From NCBI RefSeq assembly GCF_046054165.1, contig NZ_JBFNXK010000003.1:186001-250000 (forward strand): a stretch of 64,000 bases of DNA. Direction: 5' to 3'. This DNA comes from Celerinatantimonas sp046054165 (GTDB taxonomy: Bacteria; Pseudomonadota; Gammaproteobacteria; Enterobacterales; Celerinatantimonadaceae). The translations under genes and the position numbers were made by a program. Below the pieces are notes generated by a model that did not search any database, was not told the DNA's origin, and saw only the letters and a program-made list of their open reading frames with translations. Shown here in pieces: positions 52,514 to 62,005 of this stretch; within the stretch, counting starts at the first letter, position 1, and every line of letters starts with the position of its first letter.

Positions 52514-53224
52514 ATGCCGAATACACTTTCTATTCGTAGTTATAGCCGACAACACTTTGGTCATACCCATGACTATGAACAGTTGGTACTCCCAATCCAA
52601 GGCGCGATTAATATTCAATTAGATGGATATAGCGGTAAAGTTTCACTGGGAGAATGTCTTATCATCCGCGCCGGGAAACTCCATCACTTCGATGCCGACG
52701 AACAGGCTCGTTTTATTGTGGCCGATATGGAGCAACTTCCCGAAACCCTCCAGCCCCATCATAGCCCCCTATTCAGTTTGTCTCCTCCTTTGCTCAGTTT
52801 TTTGTTCTTTGTCGAAAAACAGCTGCAACATCAACTGGATAGTAACCTTGAAGTGTCCATCAACGCCATGTTTTATCAGCTGTTGGCCCGACAAAACCAG
52901 CATGATTTAGCCGATCCCCGGATCCGGGAAGTCCAAAGTTATCTCTCGGATCACCTGGCAGAAGAACTCACCATCAAGCAACTGGCTCAAATCGCTTTTT
53001 TAAGCCCAACCCAATTCAAAAAACGCTTTAAACAAGCATTAGGGAACAGCGTCTTCCAATATCTGACCCAACTGCGCATGGAAAAAGCCAAAGCACTGCT
53101 CATTCATACCGATCTCCCGATCCAGCAAATCGCAGAGCAGGTTGGCTATCAAGATCAATCCGCCTTTAGCCGCCGCTTTACGAACTATACCGGCTTATCT
53201 CCCCGAGCGTTCAGCCACGGATAA
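52514..53224 (+). CDS. AraC-family regulator, likely of the adjacent DMT exporter
   Basis: This 236-residue protein has an N-terminal cupin (HTHDYEQLVLPIQGAINIQL, GKLHHFDAD) and a C-terminal AraC HTH pair (LTIKQLAQIAFLSPTQFKKR, then IAEQVGYQDQSAFSRRFTNYTGLSPRAF). It is followed 102 bases later, on the same strand, by a DMT transporter, a common regulator-exporter pairing. The effector is unknown. ATG 52514 is used; an in-frame ATG earlier was not seen. Confidence 0.92.
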   Translation: MPNTLSIRSYSRQHFGHTHDYEQLVLPIQGAINIQLDGYSGKVSLGECLIIRAGKLHHFDADEQARFIVADMEQLPETLQPHHSPLFSLSPPLLSFLFFVEKQLQHQLDSNLEVSINAMFYQLLARQNQHDLADPRIREVQSYLSDHLAEELTIKQLAQIAFLSPTQFKKRFKQALGNSVFQYLTQLRMEKAKALLIHTDLPIQQIAEQVGYQDQSAFSRRFTNYTGLSPRAFSHG

Positions 53225-53326
53225 ACATCGTCTTCTCAAGCCATAAAAGCGTCTTTTCTGCACAGTAGATAGGATTTACACGCGCTACTATCTATCCCTC
53301 CAGTATTTCAACAGTATTCTGATTTT

Positions 53327-54226
53327 ATGGGCATTATCGCTATTTTAGTCGCATCCTTCTTATGGGGAACCACGGGAACCTTTGCCTCTTTCACCATCCA
53401 GACTAATCCGCTGGCCATCGGAGCTTTCGCCACCGGATTCGGGGGTATTTTTCAGGTATTATGGAACTTCCGGGCTATCCTCCGGAATCGATTACCGTTA
53501 TTACGAATGAAAAAACGGATCGGACTGGGAGCGCTGACCGTCGCCCTTTATCCATTGACATTTTATTCATCGATGACACTTGCTGGTGTGGCCACCGGCA
53601 CGCTGATCAGTATTGCCACGGCTCCTTTTGCTACTTTGTTACTAGAAGCCATACTCAATCATCAGAACAATCTAAATCGTCGCTGGCTCATCAGCCTAAT
53701 CTTAGGACTAAGCGGTGTCATATTACTGACCTGCGGCGCCACCCAAACAACGATTCACGTCGACGGCAACTATCTATTGGGTATTGGTCTTGGGGTTGTG
53801 GGAGGATTCTGTTATGCCATCTACACTTGGATCGCTAAAACAATGATCGATCAGGAGGTGTGTTCTTCGGCCACGATGGGCATTTTGTTTGGAACGAGTT
53901 CGGTGCTGCTGCTCCCGACGCTATTCTTTACCGGTTCGCACCTATTTGCTGTACCCCAAAATTTAGCGATCAGCTGTTATCTGGCGCTGATCCCGATGAC
54001 ATTGGGCTACTTTTTATTTGGCTATGGACTGCGTTCCATTCATGCAAGTACCGCCACATTACTTACATTATTTGAACCATTGGTGGCCGCAATCTTGGCG
54101 GTAACGGTCGTTGGAGAAACACTGAGCCCTCAGGGATGGACCGGAGCATTATTAATCCTGTTCAGTCTGTTGTTGATCTCTTGGCGCGGCTCACCGCATT
54201 CCAAGAACAAACTGCTCCCGTCATAA
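53327..54226 (+). CDS. EamA/DMT-family transporter
   Basis: This 299-residue protein has ten predicted helices in two EamA repeats (LVASFLWGTTGTFASF; FLFGYGLRSIHASTATLLTL then FEPLVAAILAVTVVGE). It is paired with the AraC regulator upstream, which probably controls it. The last six bases overlap the convergent yigB. The substrate is not assignable. Confidence 0.93.
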   Translation: MGIIAILVASFLWGTTGTFASFTIQTNPLAIGAFATGFGGIFQVLWNFRAILRNRLPLLRMKKRIGLGALTVALYPLTFYSSMTLAGVATGTLISIATAPFATLLLEAILNHQNNLNRRWLISLILGLSGVILLTCGATQTTIHVDGNYLLGIGLGVVGGFCYAIYTWIAKTMIDQEVCSSATMGILFGTSSVLLLPTLFFTGSHLFAVPQNLAISCYLALIPMTLGYFLFGYGLRSIHASTATLLTLFEPLVAAILAVTVVGETLSPQGWTGALLILFSLLLISWRGSPHSKNKLLPS

Positions 54227-54904
54227 AAGAGGCGCCGACAGCTCATCCAATGTCGTCACCATCAAGTGCGGCAGCACAACCGGCATCGAATGCTGCTGAT
54301 CGTTGAGCCAAATCGCCTGATATCCATTACTGACGGCACCATACACATCGGTGATGGGATCATCGCCGATATGGGCCATCTGAGCCGGTGCTAATTGTAA
54401 TGCCGCTGCGGCATGCGTAAACAGGTCGGCATGAGGCTTCTGCCGATAACCGCCGCCTGCATAATAAATATGGGTAAAATAGGGTGCCAGACCAATTTTA
54501 TGAATATCTACATTGCCATTGGTCATCGCCACCAACGGATATCGCTCTGCCAATGTTTTAAGTAACTGGTGACTGGCCTCCGGGACCACAAAATCGGATC
54601 GCACTGCGACAAACGCATCCAATAATTCATCGGCCCGCGCTTTAGGATGAGCAATCCCCTGAGTCTTCAGCCCCAGATAAAGCCAGGCTCGACGCCACTC
54701 AGTCACATCATGAACCAACGATGGATCCTGCTGTAGAGCTTGCTCTTTATAAGCCACCCAATTGATGCGCCGACCCAGTTCATCGGCCAATGTATCGGTC
54801 ATCCACTGAGTGGCCCGACGGATCACTGGACGATTATCATACAGCGTATCGTCCAGATCAAAACTTAATGCCAGAGGAGGCTGCCAACGCCGAAAAAACT
54901 GCAT
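54221..54904 (-). CDS. yigB: HAD-family phosphatase YigB
   Basis: This 227-residue HAD hydrolase has motif I FDLDDTLYDN, motif II MTNGNVD and motif III GDDPITDVYGA. E. coli YigB dephosphorylates the riboflavin intermediate 5-amino-6-(5-phosphoribitylamino)uracil and FMN. I use ATG 54904 with GGAG eight bases upstream, matching the E. coli N-terminus; the longer frame to 54943 overlaps xerC. It is the last gene of the lptM-lysA-dapF-DUF484-xerC-yigB series. Confidence 0.93.
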   Translation of the reverse strand: MQFFRRWQPPLALSFDLDDTLYDNRPVIRRATQWMTDTLADELGRRINWVAYKEQALQQDPSLVHDVTEWRRAWLYLGLKTQGIAHPKARADELLDAFVAVRSDFVVPEASHQLLKTLAERYPLVAMTNGNVDIHKIGLAPYFTHIYYAGGGYRQKPHADLFTHAAAALQLAPAQMAHIGDDPITDVYGAVSNGYQAIWLNDQQHSMPVVLPHLMVTTLDELSAPLL

Positions 54905-54905
54905 C

Positions 54906-55817
54906 TTATTTACTCCGTTTGGCTCGGGGATGCGCAGCATCATACACTTTGGCTAAATGCTGAAAATCCAGATGGGTATAGACCTGAGTCGTCGAAAGAT
55001 TCGCATGTCCTAACAGCTCCTGCACCACCCGCAGATCACCACTACTTTCTAGCATATGCGTCGCAAATGAGTGCCGCAGCTTATGAGGATTCACATGATT
55101 TCCAAGCTGTTGCCGTTGGGCCCAGACATTCAGCCGTTGCTGTACGGACCGCGTCGTCATCCGGGTTTGCCGTTTGCTGACAAACACCGCCTTTTCACCA
55201 ATTGGGCATAACTGACCGCGAACTTTAAACCATTCCTGCAGCGCCTGTTGAGCCTTGCGTCCAAATGGGACCAAACGCTCTTTTCGCCCTTTTCCCAACA
55301 CTTTTAGTTCTCGTCGCTGCAGATCAATATCTTTTAGATCCAAACTGCACAATTCGGCCAGTCGTAATCCGGAGGCGTAAAACAACTCCATAATCGCTGC
55401 ATCACGTCGCCCTAGCGGGCTTTCATCATCAATATTCAACAATTGATTCAAGGTATCGACATCCAAATTTTTAGGGAGGGGTCGCCCTTGCTTCGGTGCC
55501 GACAAACTTCGAGCTGGATTAGCCTTAATCTGCCCCTGCTCCAGTAGATACTGATAAAAACTGCGCAGCGCCGACAACTTATTGGCAATAGAACTAGCCG
55601 ATAACTTTTGCCGATTCAACCGCATCGCCAACTGTCGCAAATCATCCAGCGATGCCTGTCGCCAATCGCTGATATTCATCGAAACGAGTAACTCGGCCTG
55701 CTGTTGTAGGCTGCGTTGATAGCCTTCAACGGTTAACGGACTATAACGCCGTTCACTTTCTAAATAAGCTAAAAACTTCTGAACCGGTTTGATAAGCGAA
55801 TCAGGCAGCGACATCAT
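54906..55817 (-). CDS. xerC: site-specific tyrosine recombinase XerC
   Basis: This 303-residue recombinase, with XerD, resolves chromosome dimers at dif. The active-site set is complete: Arg152, Lys176, His245, Arg248, His271 and Tyr280 (contexts ASGLRLAEL, HKLRHSF, GHANLSTTQVY). The N-terminal SAM-like core-binding domain spans about 10-100. It overlaps the DUF484 gene by 17 bases and abuts yigB, as in E. coli. Confidence 0.97.
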   Translation of the reverse strand: MMSLPDSLIKPVQKFLAYLESERRYSPLTVEGYQRSLQQQAELLVSMNISDWRQASLDDLRQLAMRLNRQKLSASSIANKLSALRSFYQYLLEQGQIKANPARSLSAPKQGRPLPKNLDVDTLNQLLNIDDESPLGRRDAAIMELFYASGLRLAELCSLDLKDIDLQRRELKVLGKGRKERLVPFGRKAQQALQEWFKVRGQLCPIGEKAVFVSKRQTRMTTRSVQQRLNVWAQRQQLGNHVNPHKLRHSFATHMLESSGDLRVVQELLGHANLSTTQVYTHLDFQHLAKVYDAAHPRAKRSK

Positions 55818-56499
55818 TCACCAGCGCTGGTAATAAGGTTGCAATCACATCGCATAACTGCCCGAGCAATAAACTATCCATTCCAGCCACATAATGATCG
55901 GCATTCAGACTGGCAGCCACAAACAGTCCTAACCGGGCCTGTGGACCTAACGGGATCATTGCTACTGAATTAGCCTGATGGGGAGCATCGAACAATAACT
56001 CTCGTTCTCCCCGGGTCAGTCGCCCAAAATAATGCTCCGCATGACTTAACCGAGTCACCCGGATATTTTCAATCTGATCCCCACTTAAGCTGCGATCCCA
56101 AAATGATTTTGCCAGAGACAAATGATCCCGATTCAGTCGCAACGACCACGTTGTCACCCCCAACTGCTCCACCAGCGCATGATGCAGATGCATTTCCAAT
56201 TCAGCCAATGATTGACTACGCATCAGGAGCGGCAATAAATCAACATACACTCGGAAAATCCGCTCATTATGGCTAGCCACCGCCATAAGATCTGTAATCT
56301 CAGACTCGAGGGTCTGCACCTTATCTCGCAGTCGCGACAGGTTGAGTTCAACCAGTGACACCGTTCCCCGCTGGGGATGCGGGATCCTAAGTTGAGTCGC
56401 AAGCTGAGGATAACGATTAAAAAAATCAGGTTGGTGCTGAAGGTATTCAGCAACCTGTTCATCATCCAATAGCTCGGTCTTCAGATTTGAGACACTCAT
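55801..56499 (-). CDS. DUF484 (GAF-like) protein, YigA-type
   Basis: This 232-residue protein has an N-terminal helical LLDDEQVAEYLQHQPDFFNRYPQL signature, a coiled coil around 50-85 (LSRLRDKVQTLESEITDLM) and a GAF-like C-terminal half. This is the DUF484 family found between dapF and xerC in gammaproteobacteria (short as yigA in E. coli). The function is unknown, possibly signal sensing. The start overlaps the dapF stop by four bases. Confidence 0.93.
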   Translation of the reverse strand: MSVSNLKTELLDDEQVAEYLQHQPDFFNRYPQLATQLRIPHPQRGTVSLVELNLSRLRDKVQTLESEITDLMAVASHNERIFRVYVDLLPLLMRSQSLAELEMHLHHALVEQLGVTTWSLRLNRDHLSLAKSFWDRSLSGDQIENIRVTRLSHAEHYFGRLTRGERELLFDAPHQANSVAMIPLGPQARLGLFVAASLNADHYVAGMDSLLLGQLCDVIATLLPALVNDVAA

Positions 56500-57326
56500 A
56501 TATTAATCTGTCCATCAAAGACATGCTCAGCCGGCCCGGTCATCTTGACGGGGCTCCCTTCACAAGGCCAATGGATTTTTAACCGCCCACCGGGAAGATC
56601 CACATCGACCGTCTCAGCGAGTTTACCTTGCAATCGTCCCACAACCACGGCCGCACACGCCCCAGTTCCGCAGGCTAACGTTTCGCCCGCACCACGCTCG
56701 AAAACCCGTAATTTAATGTGATCGGAACTCAGATACTGCATAAACCCAATATTAGCTCGCTGAGGAAACCGCTCATGACGCTCCAGCAATGGTCCTAAAG
56801 TTTCCACTGCCGCCGTATCCACATCGTCTACTTCCAGAACACAGTGCGGATTTCCCATAGAAACCACGCCGCAGAACAGGGTTTGATCGGCTTCCCGCAA
56901 TAGATATGTTTTTTCAGTTTTGTTGGCGCGGAATGGTATTTTCCCGGGTTCCAGTTCAGGAACGCCCATATTGACCGAGATTTGCCCGTCATCTTCAACA
57001 TGCAGGACAATTTTTCCAGCCTGAGTACTGACGGCAATATGTTTTTTATTGGTCAGCCCTTTTAAGCGGACAAATTTAGCAAAACAGCGCGCACCATTTC
57101 CACACTGTTCCACTTCCCCACCCTCGGCATTAAAAATCCGATAATGGAAATCCAGATCCGGATCATAAGGAGGCTCAACCACCAATAGTTGATCAAATCC
57201 CACACCAAAATGACGATCCGCCAATTTGGCCACTAGTTCATTGGTAAAAAAAACATTCTGGGTTACATTATCAATGACCATAAAGTCATTCCCCAGACCA
57301 TGCATTTTCGAAAAATTAATCAGCAT
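56496..57326 (-). CDS. dapF: diaminopimelate epimerase
   Basis: This 276-residue enzyme converts LL- to meso-diaminopimelate for lysine and peptidoglycan. The two catalytic cysteines lie in EQCGNGARC (Cys75) and ACGTGACA (near 218). ATG 57326 gives the family N-terminus MLINFSKMHGLGNDF; an upstream TTG is unnecessary. It sits directly after lysA (15 bases), so the last two lysine steps are co-expressed. Confidence 0.98.
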   Translation of the reverse strand: MLINFSKMHGLGNDFMVIDNVTQNVFFTNELVAKLADRHFGVGFDQLLVVEPPYDPDLDFHYRIFNAEGGEVEQCGNGARCFAKFVRLKGLTNKKHIAVSTQAGKIVLHVEDDGQISVNMGVPELEPGKIPFRANKTEKTYLLREADQTLFCGVVSMGNPHCVLEVDDVDTAAVETLGPLLERHERFPQRANIGFMQYLSSDHIKLRVFERGAGETLACGTGACAAVVVGRLQGKLAETVDVDLPGGRLKIHWPCEGSPVKMTGPAEHVFDGQINI

Positions 57327-57341
57327 GACCAACTTGCCCCT

Positions 57342-58589
57342 CTATGGCAACACACTTTCAGTGGCCCATAAGTTTTCACGACTTTCACGTTGCCGAACCA
57401 CATAAGTTGTAGAGCCATCGACCATAACCTCAGCCGCCCGAGGACGGGTGTTATAATTCGAACTCATCACAAAACCATAGGCGCCTGCCGAACGAACCGC
57501 AAGCCGGTCACCCGCAGCAATGGCTAATTTACGCTCTTTCCCTAGAAAATCTCCGGTTTCACATACCGGTCCAACCACATCATAAACCCGTTCCTGTGCT
57601 GTGGAATTCACAACGACCGGTTCAATCGCCTGCCAGGCACCATAGAGTGAAGGACGGATCAAATCGTTCATCGCCGCGTCAATCAGAGCAAAATTCTTCG
57701 TCTCACCGATTTTTAAATATTCAACGGTCGTCACCAAAATACCGGCATTCGCCATGATCGCCCGACCCGGCTCAAACAATAACATTAATTGCCGATCTCC
57801 TAATCGTTCATGTAATGCCGCCGTATAATCATCCGGTGCGGGGGGCTGTTCGTCATCATACGTTACCCCTAAACCACCACCGACATCCAGATGGTGAATA
57901 TGGATCCCTTCATCGGCCAACAAATCGATCAGTTTCAGCAATTTATCAACCGCTTCGACAAAAGGAGAGAGATCTGTTAATTGCGAACCGATATGGCAAT
58001 CGACCCCTTTGACCTCCAGCCCGGGCAATTTTGCCGCATACCGATAAACTTCAGCGGCCCGTTCAATCGGGATCCCGAATTTATTGGCTTTTAAACCAGT
58101 CGAAATATAAGGATGAGTCTTCGCATCAATATCCGGATTAATCCGCAATGAAATCGGAGCGGTTTTATTTAATTGCAGCGCTACCTGGCTGATTCGATCC
58201 AACTCTGGTTCTGATTCAACATTAAAACAAAAAATACCGGCTTTAAGCGCTTCGGCAATTTCGTTGCTAGATTTACCCACTCCCGAAAAGACAACTTTAC
58301 CCGGATCACCACCAGCCGCGATGACCCGTGCCAATTCACCACCGGAAACGATATCAAACCCCGAGCCCATCCGAGCCATCAGATTTAATACCGCTAAGTT
58401 CGAATTAGCCTTCACCGCGTAACAAATCAAATGTTCACGTGTTCCTGCAGCAGTATTAAAGGCCTTCCAGTGTCGCTCTATTGTTGCTCTGGAATACACA
58501 TAAAGTGGCGTACCATACTCTTCAGCCAATGTGTTGATGGCGACTTGTTCGGCGTATAATTCCCCGCCCTGATAGCTAAAATGATCCAA
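57342..58589 (-). CDS. lysA: diaminopimelate decarboxylase
   Basis: This 415-residue fold-III PLP enzyme makes lysine from meso-DAP. The PLP lysine is Lys60 in CYAVKANSN. GGGLGVTYDDEQPP and the active-site GPVCETGDFLG are present. The start is TTG 58589 with AGAGGGAT six bases upstream. In E. coli lysA is elsewhere and regulated by LysR; here it lies between lptM and dapF, the arrangement common in Vibrio, Aeromonas and Pseudomonas relatives. Confidence 0.98.
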   Translation of the reverse strand: MDHFSYQGGELYAEQVAINTLAEEYGTPLYVYSRATIERHWKAFNTAAGTREHLICYAVKANSNLAVLNLMARMGSGFDIVSGGELARVIAAGGDPGKVVFSGVGKSSNEIAEALKAGIFCFNVESEPELDRISQVALQLNKTAPISLRINPDIDAKTHPYISTGLKANKFGIPIERAAEVYRYAAKLPGLEVKGVDCHIGSQLTDLSPFVEAVDKLLKLIDLLADEGIHIHHLDVGGGLGVTYDDEQPPAPDDYTAALHERLGDRQLMLLFEPGRAIMANAGILVTTVEYLKIGETKNFALIDAAMNDLIRPSLYGAWQAIEPVVVNSTAQERVYDVVGPVCETGDFLGKERKLAIAAGDRLAVRSAGAYGFVMSSNYNTRPRAAEVMVDGSTTYVVRQRESRENLWATESVLP

Positions 58590-58607
58590 AAGTTATCCCT
58601 CTAACCT

Positions 58608-58766
58608 TTAATTGCCTGATGTTGTTGTACCCTGATCACCCGGAACAGATTGTTGCCCAGCCGTTTGATGAGCCTGAGATGGGTGTGGTGAATACAGCGG
58701 TCCTTTTTGGCCACAACCTGCCAGTCCAGCCAACATTATTACCACAAGCATAAAACGTGTTGCCAT
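58608..58766 (-). CDS. lptM: LPS-assembly lipoprotein LptM (YifL)
   Basis: This 52-residue lipoprotein is shorter than automatic ORF cut-offs. It begins MATRFMLVVIMLAGLAGCGQ with a lipobox LAGC (Cys18), then GCGQKGPLY, the conserved LptM/YifL mark, and a polar Gln/Thr-rich tail. LptM helps the outer-membrane LptDE translocon mature. It lies 18 bases upstream of lysA on the same strand, and near cyaY and dapF, as in E. coli. Confidence 0.93.
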   Translation of the reverse strand: MATRFMLVVIMLAGLAGCGQKGPLYSPHPSQAHQTAGQQSVPGDQGTTTSGN

Positions 58767-58839
58767 AATTTAATTTTCATCCTGTAATAAATGTCTTTAT
58801 CATCGCATTCAAGACGAGAAAAGCAATAGGATAACTAAG

Positions 58840-59154
58840 ATGACCGATAGTGAATTTCACCAACTTGCAGATCTAATTTTCGAACAGCTTGAAGAAGCTC
58901 TGGATAACCATGATGGAGAGATCGATTACGAGGGTGAAGGCGGGTTGTTAAAACTCAACTTTGAAAATGGCTCACAGATGATTATCAACAAACAAGAACC
59001 ATTACATCAAATCTGGTTAGCCACTAAATTTGATGGTCATCACTTCGAATACCGGGACTCTCAATGGGTTGATATCCGCACCGGGAACGAATTCTTTTCA
59101 TTTTTACAGCAAGTTATTGAAAAACAAAGTGGGGAACACCTGACACTCTCGTGA
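58840..59154 (+). CDS. cyaY: frataxin-like iron-binding protein CyaY
   Basis: This 104-residue protein has the acidic first helix (SEFHQLADLIFEQLEEALDN) and the beta sheet EYEGG-like strand (IDYEGEGGLLKLNFENGSQM), ending in the FFSFLQQVIEKQSG helix. CyaY binds iron and tunes IscS-driven Fe-S cluster assembly. It is divergent from lptM and convergent with cyaA, the usual order. Confidence 0.97.
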   Translation: MTDSEFHQLADLIFEQLEEALDNHDGEIDYEGEGGLLKLNFENGSQMIINKQEPLHQIWLATKFDGHHFEYRDSQWVDIRTGNEFFSFLQQVIEKQSGEHLTLS

Positions 59155-59178
59155 GCCAGCTGTAACCAAACGATCTTC

Positions 59179-59196
59179 CGCGCCAGAAATGGCGCG
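59179..59196. terminator. GAAA-capped hairpin between convergent cyaY and cyaA
   Basis: CGCGCCA-GAAA-TGGCGCG is a perfect 7-bp stem with a stable tetraloop in the 94-base convergent gap. It may terminate either transcript. Flanking U-tracts are weak. Confidence 0.5.
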
Positions 59197-59248
59197 ATGC
59201 ATTAACATTTCATCAAAACAATAGCAGTACTAAGTGCAAAAAAGCCGG

Positions 59249-61786
59249 TTACGCCTGGATCTTTTCCGTATCCCCATGAGTCGCATCGGTTGGTGATGCA
59301 GCAACCGGACTGCGATAAGGCTGCACGTCAACTTTTCCATCTCGTTCCACAATGTCGTAATACTGAGGAAGATTAAAATTAATGGGCGCACTCGCCGCTT
59401 CAAACTGTTCCTGAGTCGAGGTATAAAAACGATTGATCCCTTGCACCAGTTCGTCTTTCGAACCATCAAATTGCTGATAAACTTCAACTCGATTCTGTTC
59501 ATCAACAATATAAATATTGAGGTCACTGCCTTTGGTTTCAAAGAAATATTGAATTAATCCTTCACTCGCCTGCGCATTGACAATTCCCGGAATGGTCGGA
59601 ACCACTCCGGCATCCAAACGCAGAGGCTGACGAGCTAGCTTGCTACTGGAATGTTCACTGTAAAAATCCAGACTATTATCAAGTTTTTTCGCTGAAACAC
59701 CTCGAGCTTCAAAGAAAATACCTATTTTATGCAGACCCACCATCAACGTTTTAATCCGTCGTTGATTATCCGGTGCCAACCGATACTTAATACATTCAAC
59801 TAATAACTGTCGATAATCATTTAAAATGACCGAACGGAAATGCCGGCTATAACAAAAGACATCGATATGTTCCGGAGGATTGGCATCCCGATGCATTTTC
59901 GTCAGAATTGTAACCAATGAATCAGGAACCGCCTCAATCCCATCGAAATGTAGCGTTCTCACTTCATGCCAGGAGTTGCGGTAGACCAAATCAATCGAAC
60001 CAATCAGACACTGTGGGGACTCACCACGTCCGAACGCAAAAATATCCGGTTTGGCTGCATCAAACTCAATCACTTTACCGGTCCACTGCGCGGTCGGATC
60101 AGATTCAAGATTTAAAAAGATCCCCAGATGATTAATTTCGCAGGGACGCGTTAATGCTAAATTGGATGCTGGCGGAACATGCACCGGAAACGCATGCCGC
60201 AGATCTTTGGTAAATTCAGTGAGCCGCTGTTCGTCTAGTTCCCCTTTTTTAACCTGTAAGTGTAACTGCGTATCACTGACTAACAGCTCGTTGAAATACC
60301 CCCAAGCCACTAATTTGCTGACATAAGAGGCATGCTCTAACACTTTTTGCCCGACCATCATCCGACAATCCAGCGGCTGGCTATATAAATACCACCCCGC
60401 TTCGTTGGCACACCCATCAACAACTTGAACAAATGACAGATCTGTTTCCGAAAGATCCGGTGAAACCTGTGGGTTAATCAGTGTCACTTTACCAGGAAGA
60501 CTTTCGAATGCGGCATAGAGTTTCCTCGATAAGATGCCGATATCCTCAGCATTAATCGATTCACTGATATTATTTAACCGCGCGAAATGAATCAGGTTCC
60601 GGTAACTGAGCATCAACGCATCTAATAATTCAGAATAAGCCGCTTTGACTTGCAAGACTTTCCAGCGATTCCGGGTATTCAAATAACGGAGCCGATCATC
60701 GTCCCACTGCCACTCCCGGACCAATTTTTTCATGACCTGACGTGGCCAATCTTGGTTTCCGAGCAGATTCGGCAAGCTAAACCGTTCATTATTTTTAAGA
60801 TAAAAACAACGACGAACTAAATCCAGCCGCGTATAATCGCGGATCCGCAACAGATAATCAGTCACCCGTTGCAACATCATGTAATAGGGATCCAAACGAT
60901 GATCCGGAGCAAAAACCTCAGGTTGCTGGAACCGAGCTTTAGCTTCAGTCGATAATAAACGCGTCTTCGGATAATCTGCCGAATAGGCTTCCATCAGCAC
61001 TAATTTCAAAACTGCTTTATACGGGGAGTCGATCCCTTTATACAGCTGCCACAAGGCTGAACCAAAATATTCTTCGGCAGGAATCATATCCAACCCGCCC
61101 AGATCCAACCAGCAATCCGGATTAAAAATGCCACTTTCAACATGCCGGCGAACGAATTCATCATAAGGCTCGTCCAAATCAGCCGGAACGGCATACCACA
61201 CCAGATACTTACCCGCGATCCGAAGCGAGGTCCGGTAAAACTCATCCAACAACAACAGATGCTGAGCACTACCGCAATTATCCGCAGACAACTCACTAAT
61301 AGCCCCGGATTTGAACTGATGTTCTTCCACCAGAAAAAAGTTCAGTTCGATGTCATACTGAGCGGCCCACTCACTAATCAGTGAACATTTACTCTGTAAT
61401 AAAGCCCGCTGCGCTAACGATAAAGTATGCCCGTGACACACCCAAATATCTAAATCACTTTGCGTGGACTGTCCCATTGAGGCGGTACTTCCCATCGAAT
61501 ACAACCCCCAAATAGGGGCCGTCATCGCATCCGGTTCCGGGAAAAAACATCCGAAATACTGCTGCAACATGATCTGATGGCGAGCGCTTGGTGAAAACTG
61601 ACTGATGCCCGAAGGAACATCATCATTGATATAACCGGGAAGTAAAGGGTGATTAAAATGCAACAACAGGGGGAGCAGCTCGAAAACCTGTCGAGCTGAT
61701 GAACTCATGCTTTGCAGCGCAAATGAGCGCCGCTGATGACTATACTGACTGGCCCGAGCCAGATATTCTTCAATATGTTGTTGCAA
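59249..61786 (-). CDS. cyaA: class I adenylate cyclase
   Basis: This 845-residue enterobacterial-type cyclase makes cAMP for CRP. The catalytic N-terminal domain has GSTASMGQSTQSDLDIWVCH near residue 105. LLLDEFYRT and the conserved FGSALWQLYKGIDSPYKAVL follow. The C-terminal half is the glucose-responsive regulatory region (NLPQYYDIV near the end). Translation starts at TTG 61786 with AGG seven bases upstream; E. coli cyaA also starts at UUG, which limits expression. A CRP site lies about 75 bases upstream. It is divergent from hemC as in E. coli. Confidence 0.97.
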   Translation of the reverse strand: MQQHIEEYLARASQYSHQRRSFALQSMSSSARQVFELLPLLLHFNHPLLPGYINDDVPSGISQFSPSARHQIMLQQYFGCFFPEPDAMTAPIWGLYSMGSTASMGQSTQSDLDIWVCHGHTLSLAQRALLQSKCSLISEWAAQYDIELNFFLVEEHQFKSGAISELSADNCGSAQHLLLLDEFYRTSLRIAGKYLVWYAVPADLDEPYDEFVRRHVESGIFNPDCWLDLGGLDMIPAEEYFGSALWQLYKGIDSPYKAVLKLVLMEAYSADYPKTRLLSTEAKARFQQPEVFAPDHRLDPYYMMLQRVTDYLLRIRDYTRLDLVRRCFYLKNNERFSLPNLLGNQDWPRQVMKKLVREWQWDDDRLRYLNTRNRWKVLQVKAAYSELLDALMLSYRNLIHFARLNNISESINAEDIGILSRKLYAAFESLPGKVTLINPQVSPDLSETDLSFVQVVDGCANEAGWYLYSQPLDCRMMVGQKVLEHASYVSKLVAWGYFNELLVSDTQLHLQVKKGELDEQRLTEFTKDLRHAFPVHVPPASNLALTRPCEINHLGIFLNLESDPTAQWTGKVIEFDAAKPDIFAFGRGESPQCLIGSIDLVYRNSWHEVRTLHFDGIEAVPDSLVTILTKMHRDANPPEHIDVFCYSRHFRSVILNDYRQLLVECIKYRLAPDNQRRIKTLMVGLHKIGIFFEARGVSAKKLDNSLDFYSEHSSSKLARQPLRLDAGVVPTIPGIVNAQASEGLIQYFFETKGSDLNIYIVDEQNRVEVYQQFDGSKDELVQGINRFYTSTQEQFEAASAPINFNLPQYYDIVERDGKVDVQPYRSPVAASPTDATHGDTEKIQA

Positions 61787-61859
61787 AACTGGACCTAAGG
61801 CGTTTCCGTCATAACCGAGACTTACGCTCGGTTGCAGGATGATATAACCACAATTGCAG

Positions 61860-61875
61860 TGTGATCATGGTAACA
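61860..61875 (-). promoter_or_regulatory. CRP-binding site in the cyaA promoter region
   Basis: TGTGATCATGGTAACA matches the CRP consensus TGTGA-N6-TCACA with one mismatch. It lies 74 bases upstream of the cyaA start. CRP represses cyaA in E. coli from a comparable position, so cAMP feedback is expected. Confidence 0.75.
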
Positions 61876-61955
61876 GTTTATCAGCATCGGGTAAACAAAA
61901 CCGATGAAAAAACCAACAGTTTATCATGGTTATTTCGCGGAAGCAGGATAATCCA

Positions 61956-61964
61956 TGCTATGAT
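61956..61964 (+). promoter_or_regulatory. extended -10 promoter candidate for hemC
   Basis: TGCTATGAT carries the TG of an extended -10 plus a good TATGAT hexamer. It lies 42 bases before the hemC start; no clear -35 is present. Confidence 0.45.
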
Positions 61965-62005
61965 GCCAACCATTCAATTTAAGCGACTTACAAAGAGGAA
62001 AAATC

